Assembly: GCF_002575655.3 (NCBI RefSeq)
Contig: NC_053036.3
Coordinates: forward strand, 649,409,387 to 649,473,386
Length of the DNA: 64,000 nucleotides
Direction of reading: 5' to 3'
From: Aegilops tauschii subsp. strangulata
Lineage: Eukaryota > Streptophyta > Magnoliopsida > Poales > Poaceae
The position numbers were made by a program, and so were the translations under genes. Below, in pieces: positions 24,105 through 36,009 of the stretch. The notes under the pieces were generated by a model. The model searched no databases. It was not told where the DNA came from and was given only the letters and a program-made list of their open reading frames with translations. Each line of letters opens with the position of its first letter. Position 1 is the first letter of the stretch.

Positions 24105-26627
24105 ATGTCGACTGCAAGGATAATCAAGGTCTCCGTTGCGTGCCATGTCTTCAATGGCACTGATTACCCCTACTGGAAGAACAAGATGTGCATGCATCTC
24201 TAAGCCATTGACGTTGACCTCTGGTATGTCGTCAAGAATGGCGTTCCCAAGGTCGGTGAAGGTGTCACCGCTGCTGATGTCAAGAGGTTCATTCAACTGG
24301 ATTCGACTGCCAAGAACATCATCTATGGTCATCTGACCAAAGGACAGTACGGCCGTGTGAGTACACTAGAAACTGCGAAGCTAGTCTGGGATTGGCTCTC
24401 CAAGGTCAACGAGGGCGTCTCAACTCAGAGAGATTCAAGGATTGATGTTCTTTGCAACCTCTTCAACCGCTTTAAAAGAAACGACAATGAGAATGTCCAG
24501 CTGACATTTGATCGCCTCACTGATATCACAAATGAGCTTCGAGCACTTGGCGCCATTGAGATCACCAAGCACGAAATCGTCAAGAAGCTCCTGAGATCAC
24601 TTGACAGCTCATTCGACACTCTGGCCTTGATGATTCAAGAACGTCCTGACTTCAGGACTCTCGATCCGTCTAACATACTTGAGAGGCTCAACACACATGA
24701 TTTTCAGTTATCTAAGAAGAGAGATATCTATGGCCCCAACTATGGACGAACCCGGGCTTTGAAGGCAAAGGTTGTGTCCTCATCTGAAGAAGAATTTGAT
24801 TGCAGTTCTGGGCATCCTGAAGACATTGGAAGGGAGCTAGCTATGCTCGTGAAGAAGTTCCAGAAGTTCTCCAAGAAGAAAGGTTTCACAAAGTCTTAAA
24901 GATCCAGCTCAAGAAATGATGAATCTTCCTCTCGTGACTACAAGAAGAGAACATGCCACAAATGCAAGAAACCTGGTCACTACATCTCTGAGTATCCTCA
25001 ATGGGACAATGAGACTAAGAAGAAGAAGAAGAGCAAAGAATATGATTCAGGTGACAAGAAGAAGAAGAAATCCTCAAAGTCTTCATCAAAGCCTTCATCA
25101 TACAAGAAGAGCTCATCAAGCAAGGCTCGTGCATTTGTTGGCAAGGAGATGGATTCAGAGGAGGAGTCTGCTTCTGAGGAGGCAGAGGTGGAGTCGGAGG
25201 AGGAGTCCGATTCAGGCATGGCAAGCCTTGCTCTAGCTTTAGCCTATGTCGCCAAGTTTATCTTCAACACTGAAGACAATGACATCGTCGCCAACGCTGG
25301 TGCTAATGATGAGGATGACTCTGCTCCTACCTACTACTTCATGGCACGTGGTGCCAAGGTAAACTCACGCGATGCTTACTTTCAAACATCCTGTGAAGAT
25401 GACTCTGAATGTGAATCTAAACCTAGCTACAAAACACTTGCTAAAATTGCAACAGAACACCAAAATGCTATGGAACATATTCAAAAGTTGCTAGACAAAA
25501 GCGATGACCTGTTGGACGCGGAAATGACTCGAACTCAGTCCTTAATTGAAGACATTAAAAATCTTCATGTTAAGTACGAAGAACTTGAAAGTCGTCATGA
25601 AACACTCTCAGCTACTCATGAGAAGCTTTCCTATGATTATCTTCAAAGGAAGCAAGAACTTGAGAACCTGAGAGCATCTCATGAAGATCTTCAAAAGGAG
25701 AACGAGTCACTTCGCGCTCAACAGATCAGTACCGCTCAGGAAGACTTTGGGCCACCATGTTTAAAATGTCTTGAGCATGATAAAGCTGTCTGTGTTGCTG
25801 AATGTTCTACTGCTGCTACAGTTGCTATGTCTTCAACTGCTGATGTGGAAACTAACCCCTCTTCTGAGGATACCACTACTATTGCTGATGAGAATGCTAG
25901 GTTGAAGACATTGCTTGAAACAGGGATGTACAAAAGCCTCAAAGGGCATCAGACTCTTTGTGATGTCCTCAAGAAATAGATTCTGAACCGAAACCCTAGG
26001 AAAGAGGGTATTGGGTTCGAGAGGAAAATGAATGTTGATGGTTCATACTGGAAGCCTGAGCAGTACCCCAGAACCACATGGGTTGCTGCAAAGGGACCTT
26101 CAGTGGATCCATCTACCTTATTTGGCTTCACTTGTGCTAACCCGATTATCGTTGATGAATCCTTTGATGCAAACTATAAACTGTTTAAGAATCAGAATGG
26201 TGAAGTGTTTGCCAGGTATATTGGTACTAACTGCAGGAATGGGCCACCTTTAAAGAAGATCTATGTGCCCAAAAGTTGTCTTGAGAAGCTTCCTGTGAAT
26301 GTCATCATGACCCCACCTGGGAAGAAGACAAACCCTAGACCAAAGGCTTCATATGGTCCAAAGGCTTCATACAGACAGAGGACTCATCAGAGTCACCATA
26401 ATGCAAATGTTCTGCAGGGAAACCATACTCAGACTTATGAATATGAGCGTGTTTCATCAAATCTCTATGTTCATAAGACCAAGAACTATTCTGCTTATTC
26501 TTATGAGTATTATTCACCTCCTGCAAGGCTATTTGCTAGGGCTCCAAAGCCTAAATTCTCAGATGCTGCACTTATACTCATTGCTTCTAAGCCACCCCTG
26601 AAGATGTGGGTGGTTAAGAAGAATTAA
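24105..26627 (+). pseudogene. Maximus gag
   Basis: One frame from the ATG at 24105 to the TAA at 26625 (840 codons) is broken by stops at 24201, 24897 and 25977. The N-terminal half is the Copia gag core (WDWLSKVNEG, then LTFDRLTDITNELRAL). A CCHC knuckle follows near 24957 (CHKCKKPGHYISEY), with its last Cys changed to Tyr. Then come a Lys/Ser/Glu-rich segment, a predicted coiled coil (about 25420-25720) and a conserved C-terminal tail. Gag would build the particle and bind RNA. Right after the final stop, CTCTTTTGCAG (26630-26640) looks like a splice acceptor. I cannot tell if it is used. Confidence 0.85.
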
Positions 26628-26634
26628 CTCTCTT

Positions 26635-27816
26635 TTGCAGGGAATGGTCTCCAGCCGGAAATCAAAAGCTTCTGATGCTTATGCTGGGGACCTAAAACAT
26701 CTTGTGGGATGCAAGATAAATTGTAAAAATGGTCTCACTATGTATTTCATCCCAGGATTTCTTGACAAACATCCTATGTACCCTAATCAGGATCTGAACT
26801 TTGATAATATGCTTGTTCGTCAAATGTTTAGGCTTCACAGTTCTCTTGGTGAAGCCTATCCCCCTAACTGCACTGTAGGGTACGATACCGAAGGCTTCTG
26901 AGTGGATTATGGACAGTGGATGCACTAACCACATGACTGGTGATCAAAGTGTTCTTATGGATTCAACCCTACGTCCGTCTGACAAAAGTCACATCACATT
27001 TGCTGACAGTGGTAAAAGCAAGGTATTGGGCCTAGGTAGAGTTGCAATCTCAAGGGATCCACAAATGGATAAAGTCATGCTTGTTGAATCCCTTGGTTTC
27101 AACTTAATGTCTGTCTCAATGCTTTGTGACCTGAACATGATTGTGATATTTGGAAAATATCGTTGCCTTGTGCTTATGGAATCTGACAAATCCCTAGTCT
27201 TCGAAGGGTATCGAAAAGACGATCTGTATATGGTAGATTTCTACGCAGGACCACAGCTAGCCGTATGTCTTCTAGCAAAAGCTTCAGAGTGCTGTCTCTG
27301 GCATCGGAGGCTAGGGCATGTTGGCATGAGGAACTTTCACACTCTCGCGAAGAAGAAGTATGTCATAGGCATCGAAGGCTTCAAGTTCAAGAAGGATCAT
27401 CTATGCGGTGCCTGCGAAGCTGGAAAGATGACTCAGGCCAAGCATCCCTCGAAGACAATCATGACTACGACACGTCCCTTCGAGCTGCTTCACATGGACT
27501 TATTCGGCCCTACTCACTACTCTACCCTTACTACTAGTGCTTGCCTCTATGGTTTCGTCATAGTTGATGATTACTCAATATATACATGGGTGCACATCAT
27601 TCTCTACAAGACTGAAGTGCAGGATGTCTTCAGACGATTCGCCAATCGTGCCATGACCAACTATGGCATCAACATCAAGCACATCAGAAGTGACAACGAC
27701 ACTGAATTCAAGAACACCGGCCTCGACACTTATCTTGATACATTGGGCATCACACATGAGTTCTCAGCTCCATACACACCTCAACAGAATGGCATCGTGG
27801 AGCGCAAGAACAGAAC
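26635..27816 (+). pseudogene. Maximus pol, protease and first half of integrase
   Basis: After a short frame at 26635-26901, the main frame from 26909 begins with the Copia protease (WIMDSGCTNHMTG, with catalytic DSG). GAG-pre-integrase follows (LWHRRLGHVGMRN), then CGACEAGKMTQ and the integrase core (Asp in MDLFGP, Asp in IRSDND, Glu in NGIVERKNR). A frame change near 26895-26908 separates it from upstream sequence. The coding sequence stops at the AAC TSD of a CACTA element (27814-27816) and resumes at 32331. Catalytic residues of both enzymes are still visible. Confidence 0.88.
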
Positions 27817-28679
27817 CACCACTAGGGAAAACCTTATACACATAATCTTACCAGTAGCGAGGGACAAAAACAAGCGCTACTACTACTTTCCAGTAGCGCG
27901 TGGCATCCAAACGCGCTGCAGCTAAGTTCATAGCAGTAGCGCGTCTCAGGGAAGAAGAGCTACAACTACAATTCCCCTACTGTTCTCGCCAGTCTACCAA
28001 TAGTAGTAGCGGGCTTATGAAAAGCACGCTACTGCTAAGGTTGTTATAGTAGCGTGTTTCACGGGGAAAGAGCTACTGCTAATGAAAGGAAAATAAAATG
28101 AAAAACATATGGAAACGTAAAGGAAAATGAAAGAAATAGAAAAAGGGGAAGGAAAAAAAGAAAATGTGAAGGAAAACAAATGAAAAAGAAAAATAAAGGA
28201 GAAAGGCGTAGCAGCAGCATGCCTTCTGGACAGGCGCTATAGCTAACTTAGCAATAACGCGTTTTCCAGCCAGCTCTATAGCTAATGTAGCAGTAGCGCA
28301 TTTCCTGGAATGCGCTACTTCTACTTCCGACTTAACCGCACGGTTCTTTCTTCCCCATGGCCACTTCCCCCAAATCGAACTCCTCCTCTATCGCCGCCGT
28401 TGTCGCCCAGCATCGCCGTCGGCCGCCGCGCGCTCTCCCGTCGCCCTCCGCACACCCTCGACGCTGCCCCCGACCCCGACCTCGACGCTGCCCTCCGCCG
28501 CACGCCCGAGCCCCGACCCCGACCTCGACCCCGCCTACCCCTCCCTCGCCGCCGGCACCCGAGGTGAGCACTCCTCCTCCTCCCCCTCCCCTACCTCTGC
28601 CTAGCTAAAGTTCCTAGGGTTCATCAAATTTAGAGTGCATCAAATTAGTTCGGGTTGATCAAATTCGATGGTATTTAGG

Positions 28680-28970
28680 GCAATAGTTCCTAGGTAGGTT
28701 CATCTAATTAGTTAGTAAGAACTAGGGCAGTAGTGTCTAATAGAATTAGTAAGAAAATTAATAGAACTAGTTGAACTAGTTTATTTTTAGTAAGAACTAG
28801 TTGAATTAATAGAACTAGTGTATTTTTAGTAAGAAAATTAACATAACTAGTTGAAACTAGTTTATTCTTTGTAAGAACTAGTTTATTTTTATTTATAGTA
28901 AGTTTATTTTTAGTACGAACTAGTTGAATTAATAGAACTAGTTGAACCTGTCACATTTGTTGTTATTTTT
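28680..28970. repeat. Degenerate short-repeat tract in CACTA
   Basis: Irregular repeats of GTAAGAACTAGTTGAA and GTTTATTTTTAGT-type units fill an intron-like stretch between a GC-rich leader (28354-28605) and the next ORF. Confidence 0.65.
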
Positions 28971-29005
28971 TAGTTAAAGCAATTATTCCTGCATTGACGT
29001 CCACG

Positions 29006-29407
29006 ATGCCTATCCTGCATCCTCGTCATCGACTCGACGGAGGACACCTGCTTGATCAGATGGGCCATGTCCGGGGCTGGGCTCCGCCGGGCTGGTACTG
29101 GGAGGTGCTACCTACCGGGGGGAGCATCTTGGTGAGGAGCCAGCCCGTCGTTGACCCGAACCTTCTTTGGTGGCGGTCGCGTGGGCCAGTGACGGTGCAG
29201 AGGCTTGAGGACCCCGCAGAGGTGGTACGTCACCATGTCAGCGAGGAGGACGCGCACGTCCGTCGCTACATGGTTGCGTTGGAGCGTAGGTTCTCCAATA
29301 CCTGGCAGGTTCTTCAGGGATCTCACTGGAGCTATGATCGTGTGATGGTTCCTTCTCTTTGGGTGTCCACCGCCCACGCCGATACCCGTCGTTCGCTAGG
29401 GTTTTAG
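29006..29407 (+). CDS. Trp-rich hypothetical protein in CACTA element
   Basis: The ATG at 29006 opens a 133-codon frame ending at the TAG at 29405. The protein is basic and Trp-rich (RGWAPPGWYWEVLP, then LLWWRSRGP, then SYDRVMVPSLWVSTAHADTR). I recognise no catalytic motif or membrane segment. A GC-rich Pro/Ala/Arg segment upstream (28357-28605), followed by a repeat-filled gap, may be an earlier exon or leader. Similar proteins occur, in my recollection, in Triticeae CACTA elements, but I know of no function. Codon use is GC-rich, unlike its AT-rich surroundings. Confidence 0.5.
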   Translation: MPILHPRHRLDGGHLLDQMGHVRGWAPPGWYWEVLPTGGSILVRSQPVVDPNLLWWRSRGPVTVQRLEDPAEVVRHHVSEEDAHVRRYMVALERRFSNTWQVLQGSHWSYDRVMVPSLWVSTAHADTRRSLGF

Positions 29408-30115
29408 TTGTATTAGTGATGTTATATGTATGATACTTTTCGAGATGTATTAGTGATAATATTCGACGATGTACGGACGCAAGAGATAATTTACTTTTGC
29501 TTATTGAATGCATGCTAATTCGAATACTTATTTCTTTTACGATTTGGTTTTGCTTATTGAATGCTCAAATTGGAGAAGTACTCCTATTTTCAATGCTCAA
29601 ATTGGACCCCACTATGTAAGGCGTATGCATTTGATTAGTTGATAGCTTATAGGTTTTTTGTTTTTGCAGAAATCTAGGAGCCCATCCATCATCCCCGCCG
29701 TCGTCCCCGTCACCAGCCAAATCTCTATGTCAATATGAGTCCTATAAGATATTTTGAAATGTTTTTGCTCATATTTTCAACCATTGAAATGCAATGACCA
29801 TCAAGTTTGAATGCTCATATGATGTAGATAAAAACATGTATATCTTGTGTTGCTCAAATAGGATATGTGCTTGCCCAAGTGGCCGGTCATGTTTGCAGGT
29901 TACACCTCCGAGTGGCCTATGTTTTGCCGGAGTGTTGATTAATTTCCGTTCCGACAAATTTCAGGTGCTCGATATGTCCTTTTTTAGCAAAGTTCATGCC
30001 GGATTTTTCGTGAATTTTGGCATGGCTTGTGCTAGAATATGTAGGAAATATTGAGTGGCCTGGATTTTCTAGAAAGATAATTAAACAATATTTCAGGTTG
30101 ACTTTAAGTCTGTCG

Positions 30116-30417
30116 AGGCTCCACCATATATGAGAGGACGAAGAATCCCGACTGTTGTCGTGGGGGTCCTTTCTCCTTGTTCTCCTTGTGCTAGACCTTT
30201 GTTATGCACTAGGGGAAGGAGGAGTAACGACCATCACCGACAGTCGCAAATGTCAGAGAGGAATCAGTGAGGGATAGTCTCCACCATATATGAGAGGACG
30301 AAGAATCCCGACTGTTGTCGTGCGGGTCGCTTCTCCTTCGTTCACGTGTGCTAGAAATTTTGGTGTAATGCACTCGGGGATGAAGGAAGGAGCGACCATC
30401 ATCGACGGTCGAATATA
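30116..30417 (+). repeat. Tandem duplication, period about 161 bp
   Basis: The block beginning CTCCACCATATATGAGAGG occurs at about 30119 and again at about 30280, each followed by related sequence (CGACCATCA..CGAC.GTCG). It lies in the presumed leader of the downstream spliced gene. Confidence 0.8.
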
Positions 30418-30560
30418 TACACCACGTGAGCTAAGAGTTTTCAAGAAAAGCCTCGGCAGACCGATAGTCAACCCGTGATGAATAATAATGATCTAATTTA
30501 GTTTTTGTAGTACATATATTTAATTGTACAAGTTTAATCTTTGAATTATGCACATAGGAA

Positions 30561-31654
30561 ATGTCGTCATCGGACGACGAAAGTCTCCCGGAGGAGTGCG
30601 ACTGGTGCAATGACAACCGAGGTCTGTGCGACAGGCCTCACCTGGACGAAGATCGGCGCTTCAGCATTAAGCTCCAGGAGACCTTCGATATTGAAACGGT
30701 ACGCAACGACGACAAGTGCTTATTTCCATAATTAAGCACGACTTCAACTATTTCAACGTGTAATTTTTATCATTTACAATTTGACTAGCTTATCCCATGC
30801 CATGCAAGACGCTATGTCTTGGAGAGGATGGGTTTTGAAGACCATGAAAGTTTTGAAACAAAGAAAATTCACCGAAGGACCCATCATGGTATGGATTTTG
30901 AAGTAAATCTGTACAACTCTAAGAGCGTAACCCATTTTGGTTGCACAAATTGGGAAGCACTTTGCAAGATGTATGGTTTTTATGAGGGTATGCTTGTCAG
31001 CATGGATCTTGGTGATCCTGACATCGACCAAGATAATATGGACATTTGGGTCCTTGTTGACATGCTTACAATTCTACCGCTATGTGAGTTTCACAAACAT
31101 AGTTATTAACTAATTTATATTGTTTATTTCAAAATAGTTGACAACTTATTTCCATTGACAACTTATTCTCGTTCTTCAAACAATATGCAGAAGATGGTAG
31201 ACAGAACCTACTACACCGATGGCTCAGAATTAACCTATAAGGAAAAAAATCATCTGATCGCATTTTGTACTGATCTTGAGAATTACAATATCTATTATCA
31301 AACTCCTCCACATTATGCTCAATACGTGCCACTAGTGCACGTGTTGAACTACGGTAACATCCATGGAGATGCCATGGTATGATTTTTTACTATTACGACA
31401 TCCGTGCATCTTTTGCATCTTCTAAAACTGAACTACATTGCTAACTACGAAGTTATTACTATGTTTTTCAACAGAAAATCCCGAAGGATTGTGTGCCTCA
31501 TCTGATGTATCAGAATGGTCACCTTGATGTTTTGAACATATGGCCAGGTCATCCTACGAATCAGACCTGTCCATATCGGATTTCTAAAACCAGTGAAGAC
31601 ATGAAAATCAAGAATGGAAAAAAATGTATGGACAGTCGTAAGGAGGTAGTTTGA
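30561..31654 (+). CDS. Spliced four-exon gene in CACTA element, possibly B3-like
   Basis: The model joins 30561-30698, 30789-31083, 31138-31376 and 31475-31654. All three introns have GT..AG ends, and the joined frame is open for 283 codons to a TGA, with lengths dividing exactly by three. The N terminus is acidic, with a CDWCNDNRGLCD cysteine cluster. Residues about 60-145 include HHGMDFEVNLYN and a Trp-ALCKMYGFYEGMLVSMDLGD block, which recall the plant B3 DNA-binding fold. The last exon has a second, similar pattern (KIPKDCVPHLMYQNG). The B3 match is weak and inferred. No transposase motif is visible. An AG acceptor just before the ATG implies an untranslated upstream exon. Confidence 0.6.
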
Positions 31655-32330
31655 AGCAACATTGTGTGAAAGGCAAGAATTGGAGACTGGATAATCTCCA
31701 TTCTCCATAATGGAGAGTCAGGGCCTATCTTGTTTTATGCTATTTTACCTAAGAGAAGGTAGTAGGTCCTATGAGAGAGAAGTAGGTCCTAAATACAATG
31801 TGTTATTATGTGGTACAATGTGTTAGAGTTGATGATGAGGAGGAGTTGTGATTATGACTAGTGACCAACTTGCTATATGATGTCTGATTGATGAAAATGA
31901 TGACCATGAGTAGGTGTTATATGACAATGATGTATTATGATGATAAGTTGTTAATGATATGATGTCCATCCAGTTGAAACTAGTCCACGGTTCTTTCACC
32001 CAGTGATGTAATAACTCATTATGATGTAAAAACAATCTCTAAATTGCTGCTGTATGAAAACTTGTATAAAGGTGTATGAATACAACATGAAATAAAAAAG
32101 AAATATAATACAGAATAGTAGTAGTAGCGCGGGCTGCGAGAGGCGCCACTAGTAGTTACCAATAGCGTTATTTCAGGGAAGCGCTACTACTAAGTGGATA
32201 TAGCAGTAGCGCGGTTAAGCCCACGCTACTGCTAAGCTTTAGCTGTAGCGCCGTACTAGTAGCGCTGCCACCCGCGCTACTGGTAGGCCTAAAACCCGCG
32301 CTAATTCTAGGCTTTTCCCTAGTAGTGAAC

Positions 32331-34568
32331 CCTCATTGAGATGGCACGGACGATGCTTGATGAGTACAAGAACCCAAGGAAGTTCTGGCCTGAAGCTATT
32401 GATACTGCATGCCACGTCATCAACCGTGTTTATCTTCACAAGTTCCTAAAGAAGACATCATATGAGCTCCTGACTGGTAAGAAGCCAAACGTCAGCAATT
32501 TCAGAGTATTTGGTGCTAGGTGCTGGATCAAGGATCCACATCACACTTCAAAATTTGCACTGAAAGCACATGAAGGTTTTATGCTTGGCTACGGAAAGGA
32601 TTCACACTCCTACAGAGTCTTCAAGCTCTTCAACTACCAAGTGGTTGAAACTGTGGATGTCTGGTTCGATGAGACTAATGGCTCGCAAAGAGAGCACTTG
32701 CCAAATGTGCTAGATGAAGATGCACCAAGTGAATCTATCAAGCTTATGGGTACTGGAGAAATCATATCGTCAGAGGCACATGCTGAAGAGGAAATCATCA
32801 TTTCTGCACCTAATCAGCCTGAAGACACTGCTCAGCCTGAAGCCAATGCTGAAGATGAAGACAATGATCAGCAAGAACAAAATCTTTGCCCAGTTCATCC
32901 TCGTGTTGCAAATGAAGTACATATTGAGAAGATAATTGATAGCATCAATGCACCTGGTCCACTCACTCGTTCAAGAGCAACACAACTAGCAAACTTCTGT
33001 GGGCATTTTGCATTTGTCTCTATATCTGAACCCAAGAAAGTTGATGATGCCTTCATGGAACCAGAATGGATTCAAGCTATGCAAGAAGAGCTTCAACAGT
33101 TCGAGCTGAACAATGTATGGGAGCTAGTGAAGCATCCTGATCCTCGTAAGCATAATATCATAGGCACCAAATGGATCTATCGCAACAAACAAGATGAGCA
33201 TGGTCAAGTTGTCAGAAACAAGGCTCGTCTCGTTGCTCAAGGTTACACACAAGTTGAAGGGATTGACTTCAATGAAACATTTGCTCCTGTGGCTAGGCTT
33301 GAAGCCATTCGCATACTGCTTGCCTATGCCAACCACAACAACATTCTTCTGTACCAAATGGATGTAAAGAGTGCCTTCCTCAACGGCAAAATTGAAGAAG
33401 AAGTGTATGTTGCACAACCACCTGGTTTTGAAGACCCAAAGCATCCTGATATGGTATACAAGCTCAACAACGCATTGTATGGCCTCAAACAAGCACCTCG
33501 AGCTTGGTATGACACACTCAAAGGCTTCCTGAAGAGCAAAGGCTTCAAACCTGGATCCCTAGATCCCACACTCTTCACGAAGACATATGATGGTGAACTG
33601 TTTGTATGCCAAATCGGTGTGGATGACATTATCTTCGGCTGCACTGACAAGAGATACAGTGATGAATTTGGGCATATAATGCAAGGGCAATATCATATGT
33701 CAATGATGGGTGAGCTGAAGTTCTTCCTTGGTCTTCAAATCCGTCAGTGGAGTAATGGCATCTTCATATCACAAGAAAAATACCTTAAAGATTGCGTGAA
33801 GAAGTTTGGAATGCAAGACTACAAAGGGTACACGACGCCAATGCCAACCAAAAGTCATCTGGGCTCCGACGACAATGGTAAAGAGTTCGATCAAAAGGTA
33901 TACCGCTCCATGATTGGTTCTTTACTCTACTTATGTGCATCTAGGCCAAATATAATGCTTAGCTTTTGCATGTGTGCCCGATTCCAAGCGGCACCAAAGG
34001 AATCGCATCACTTAGCTGTGAAGTGAATTCTTCGATATTTGGCTTACACCCCAACCCTAGGATAATGGTATCCAAAGGGCTCAGAGTTTGATCTAGTTGG
34101 ATCTCAGATGCTGATTATGCTGGTGACAAGGTTGATCGCAAGTTCACATGAGGCACATGTCACTTTCTTGGACGATCTCTTGTATGTTGGTCTTCAAAGA
34201 AGCAGAACTATGTATCTCTCTCCACTGCTGAATCTAGATACATTGCTGTTGGATCTTGTTGCGCTCAGCTTCTATGGATGAAGCAAACCCTCAAGGACTA
34301 CGCCATCCACCTGAAGCATGTGCCACTATACTGCGATAATGAAAGCGCCATCAAGATTGCCAACAATCTAGTTTAGCACTCGAAGACAAAGCACATTCAG
34401 ATCCGTCATCACTTTCTCAGAGATCATGTCATGAAGGAAGATATTGATATCATTCACGTTAACACTGAAGAGCAATTGGCAGATATCTTCACAAAGCCCT
34501 TGGATGAGAAAAGGTTTTGCAAGTTGCGATGTGAGCTAAATATCTTAGAATCCTCAAATGTCCTGTGA
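32331..34568 (+). pseudogene. Maximus pol, rest of integrase, RT and RNase H
   Basis: Coding sequence resumes after the CACTA with [15 protein letters not shown] (integrase C-terminal part) and continues as one frame to 34026. RT landmarks are [34 protein letters not shown], and an active-site box reading GVDDIIFG, where YVDD is usual. The two Asp are kept. RNase H follows from about 34022 in broken frames, with SDADYAGD, SRYIAVG and HIQIRHHFLRDHV-type blocks. It ends at LADIFTKPLDE (about 34483-34515) and a TGA near 34566. Stops at 34024 and about 34375, plus frame changes, disable it. Confidence 0.88.
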
Positions 34569-36009
34569 TTGGACACACATCCTAACGCTTATGCATGTTG
34601 ATGACTTAGATGTGCAACACATGAAGTAACGTATATCTTCAATCAATGAAGACATACACTCTAAGTTTGAATACATTAACGCGGAATTTGACTTCGGAGC
34701 ATCACGATAATTGTGCACCGTGTCTGGGTCTAATACTTCCTATACGGTGGGTAATGCCACCACCAAAACTTTCTCGATGACTTTCTTTTGGCGTCATGAT
34801 TGCATTATCTTTGCATTTGGTTTGTCTTCAACATTGATTGGTCTTCAAGGTTTATTGTCGCAATGTTGATTTGGTCCTTTTGATATATACATATATATAT
34901 ATATATATATGGTGTTCTATCCTCTACAACATTCACTTATAGCTATGTCTTCAAACTTGCAATTTTCTGAACTAAGTGAATGTGATCGGACCCTAACCCC
35001 TTCTGTGCTTCGTCCTCAAACTCTATCTATCTAGTCATATGCATTCTGTTGAAACGTGTCAAATCTCTTCACTACGTCCTTGTCAGCTAAAGATATAGAG
35101 ACACACATTTAAACCTATTTTCAATGCTATATCTCTTTTGCCTGAATACCGGAGAAGCTGGAACGACCTCCCGACAAACTAGGCGTGCGTGTGAATGTGG
35201 AAAAACTTTCAATGAGTTGCCTTCACGCCACGTGTCCATCAGATGTGAAACGCCAGGGGCACCTGCGTAATTGCGTTGTGCAGCCCTTTACCTTATAAAT
35301 ACTCACCCCACGCGGTCATTATCTCCCCTTCCACCTCGCTCAAATCCTAGCACCACCGCTAGCTCACGTCGACGCCGGAGACGAAGCGCTTAGCTGTCGC
35401 AACTTCTTCGACGCCGTCCTCATGCCGGCCGCGGACCTCGTCCTCTCCGCCGCCGTCGTAGATGTCTTCTGCCGCCAAGTTAGGGCGCAGGAGATTGGAC
35501 TGCTTGGCTTCCTTCTCTACCTCGTCTAGCAGTTCGTCAGTGGCAATTAAATCTCACATTTACTATCTTTTTGATCCGTCAAATCCATCAACTTCAACAC
35601 AAAGTGGTTTCTACACTTCCAACTCTGGATCTGTCCCTCTCTGCATCTCATATCATGCCAAAGGTATTCACTTATGCTTCATAACTAGTTAGATTCCTCA
35701 CTTGTACCTATTCATGGATTCGTACAAATCTGGAACCAACTCTCTTCAAATAAGTGAATGTCTTTGCACTATGAGGTCAATGTCTTCAAACTGATTTATC
35801 TTCAAAATCTTTTGAGGATGACCTCTTCCCTTCCCTCGCATCTCTAGTGCTGTCACAGGTACATGTCTGTGGGAGAATCCCTAGGTTCTCATAGTCTGCA
35901 TTCATTTGCAGAGTTCTTGCAGCATCATATTCACTCTCCCGAAGCTAGTTCTTGTCTAACCAGTAGACGGAAGCTTTTCACCGTTCTGAAGCCTATCTGC
36001 TTGAATATC
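34569..36009 (+). other. Maximus spacer between pol and env-position ORF
   Basis: It has no clear coding frame. It contains a short TA microsatellite (34886-34911) and a TATA-like TTATAAATA at 35293-35301, about 700 bp ahead of the next ORF. That could be an internal promoter or part of a spliced leader; the sequence alone does not decide. Confidence 0.5.

Larger units (their letters stand above)
27817..32327 (+). mobile_element. CACTA-type element lacking transposase, in Maximus integrase
   Basis: The left end reads CACCACTAGGGAAAA and the right end, reversed, CACTACTAGGGAAAA, so they are inverted repeats with one mismatch. The 3-bp TSD is AAC (27814-27816 and 32328-32330). Subterminal regions (27850-28080 and 32120-32310) carry many copies of short GTAGCGCG / CGCTACTGCTAA motifs, as in CACTA elements. 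No transposase is present. The interior has a short Trp-rich ORF (29006-29407) and a spliced four-exon gene (30561-31654). It would depend on a transposase supplied by another element. Confidence 0.88.

Noticed and set aside
28310..28608. Pro/Arg-rich frames on both strands
   Set aside because: The segment is extremely C-rich, so all frames look open. I treat it as a leader or possible first exon of the CACTA, not as a separate protein.
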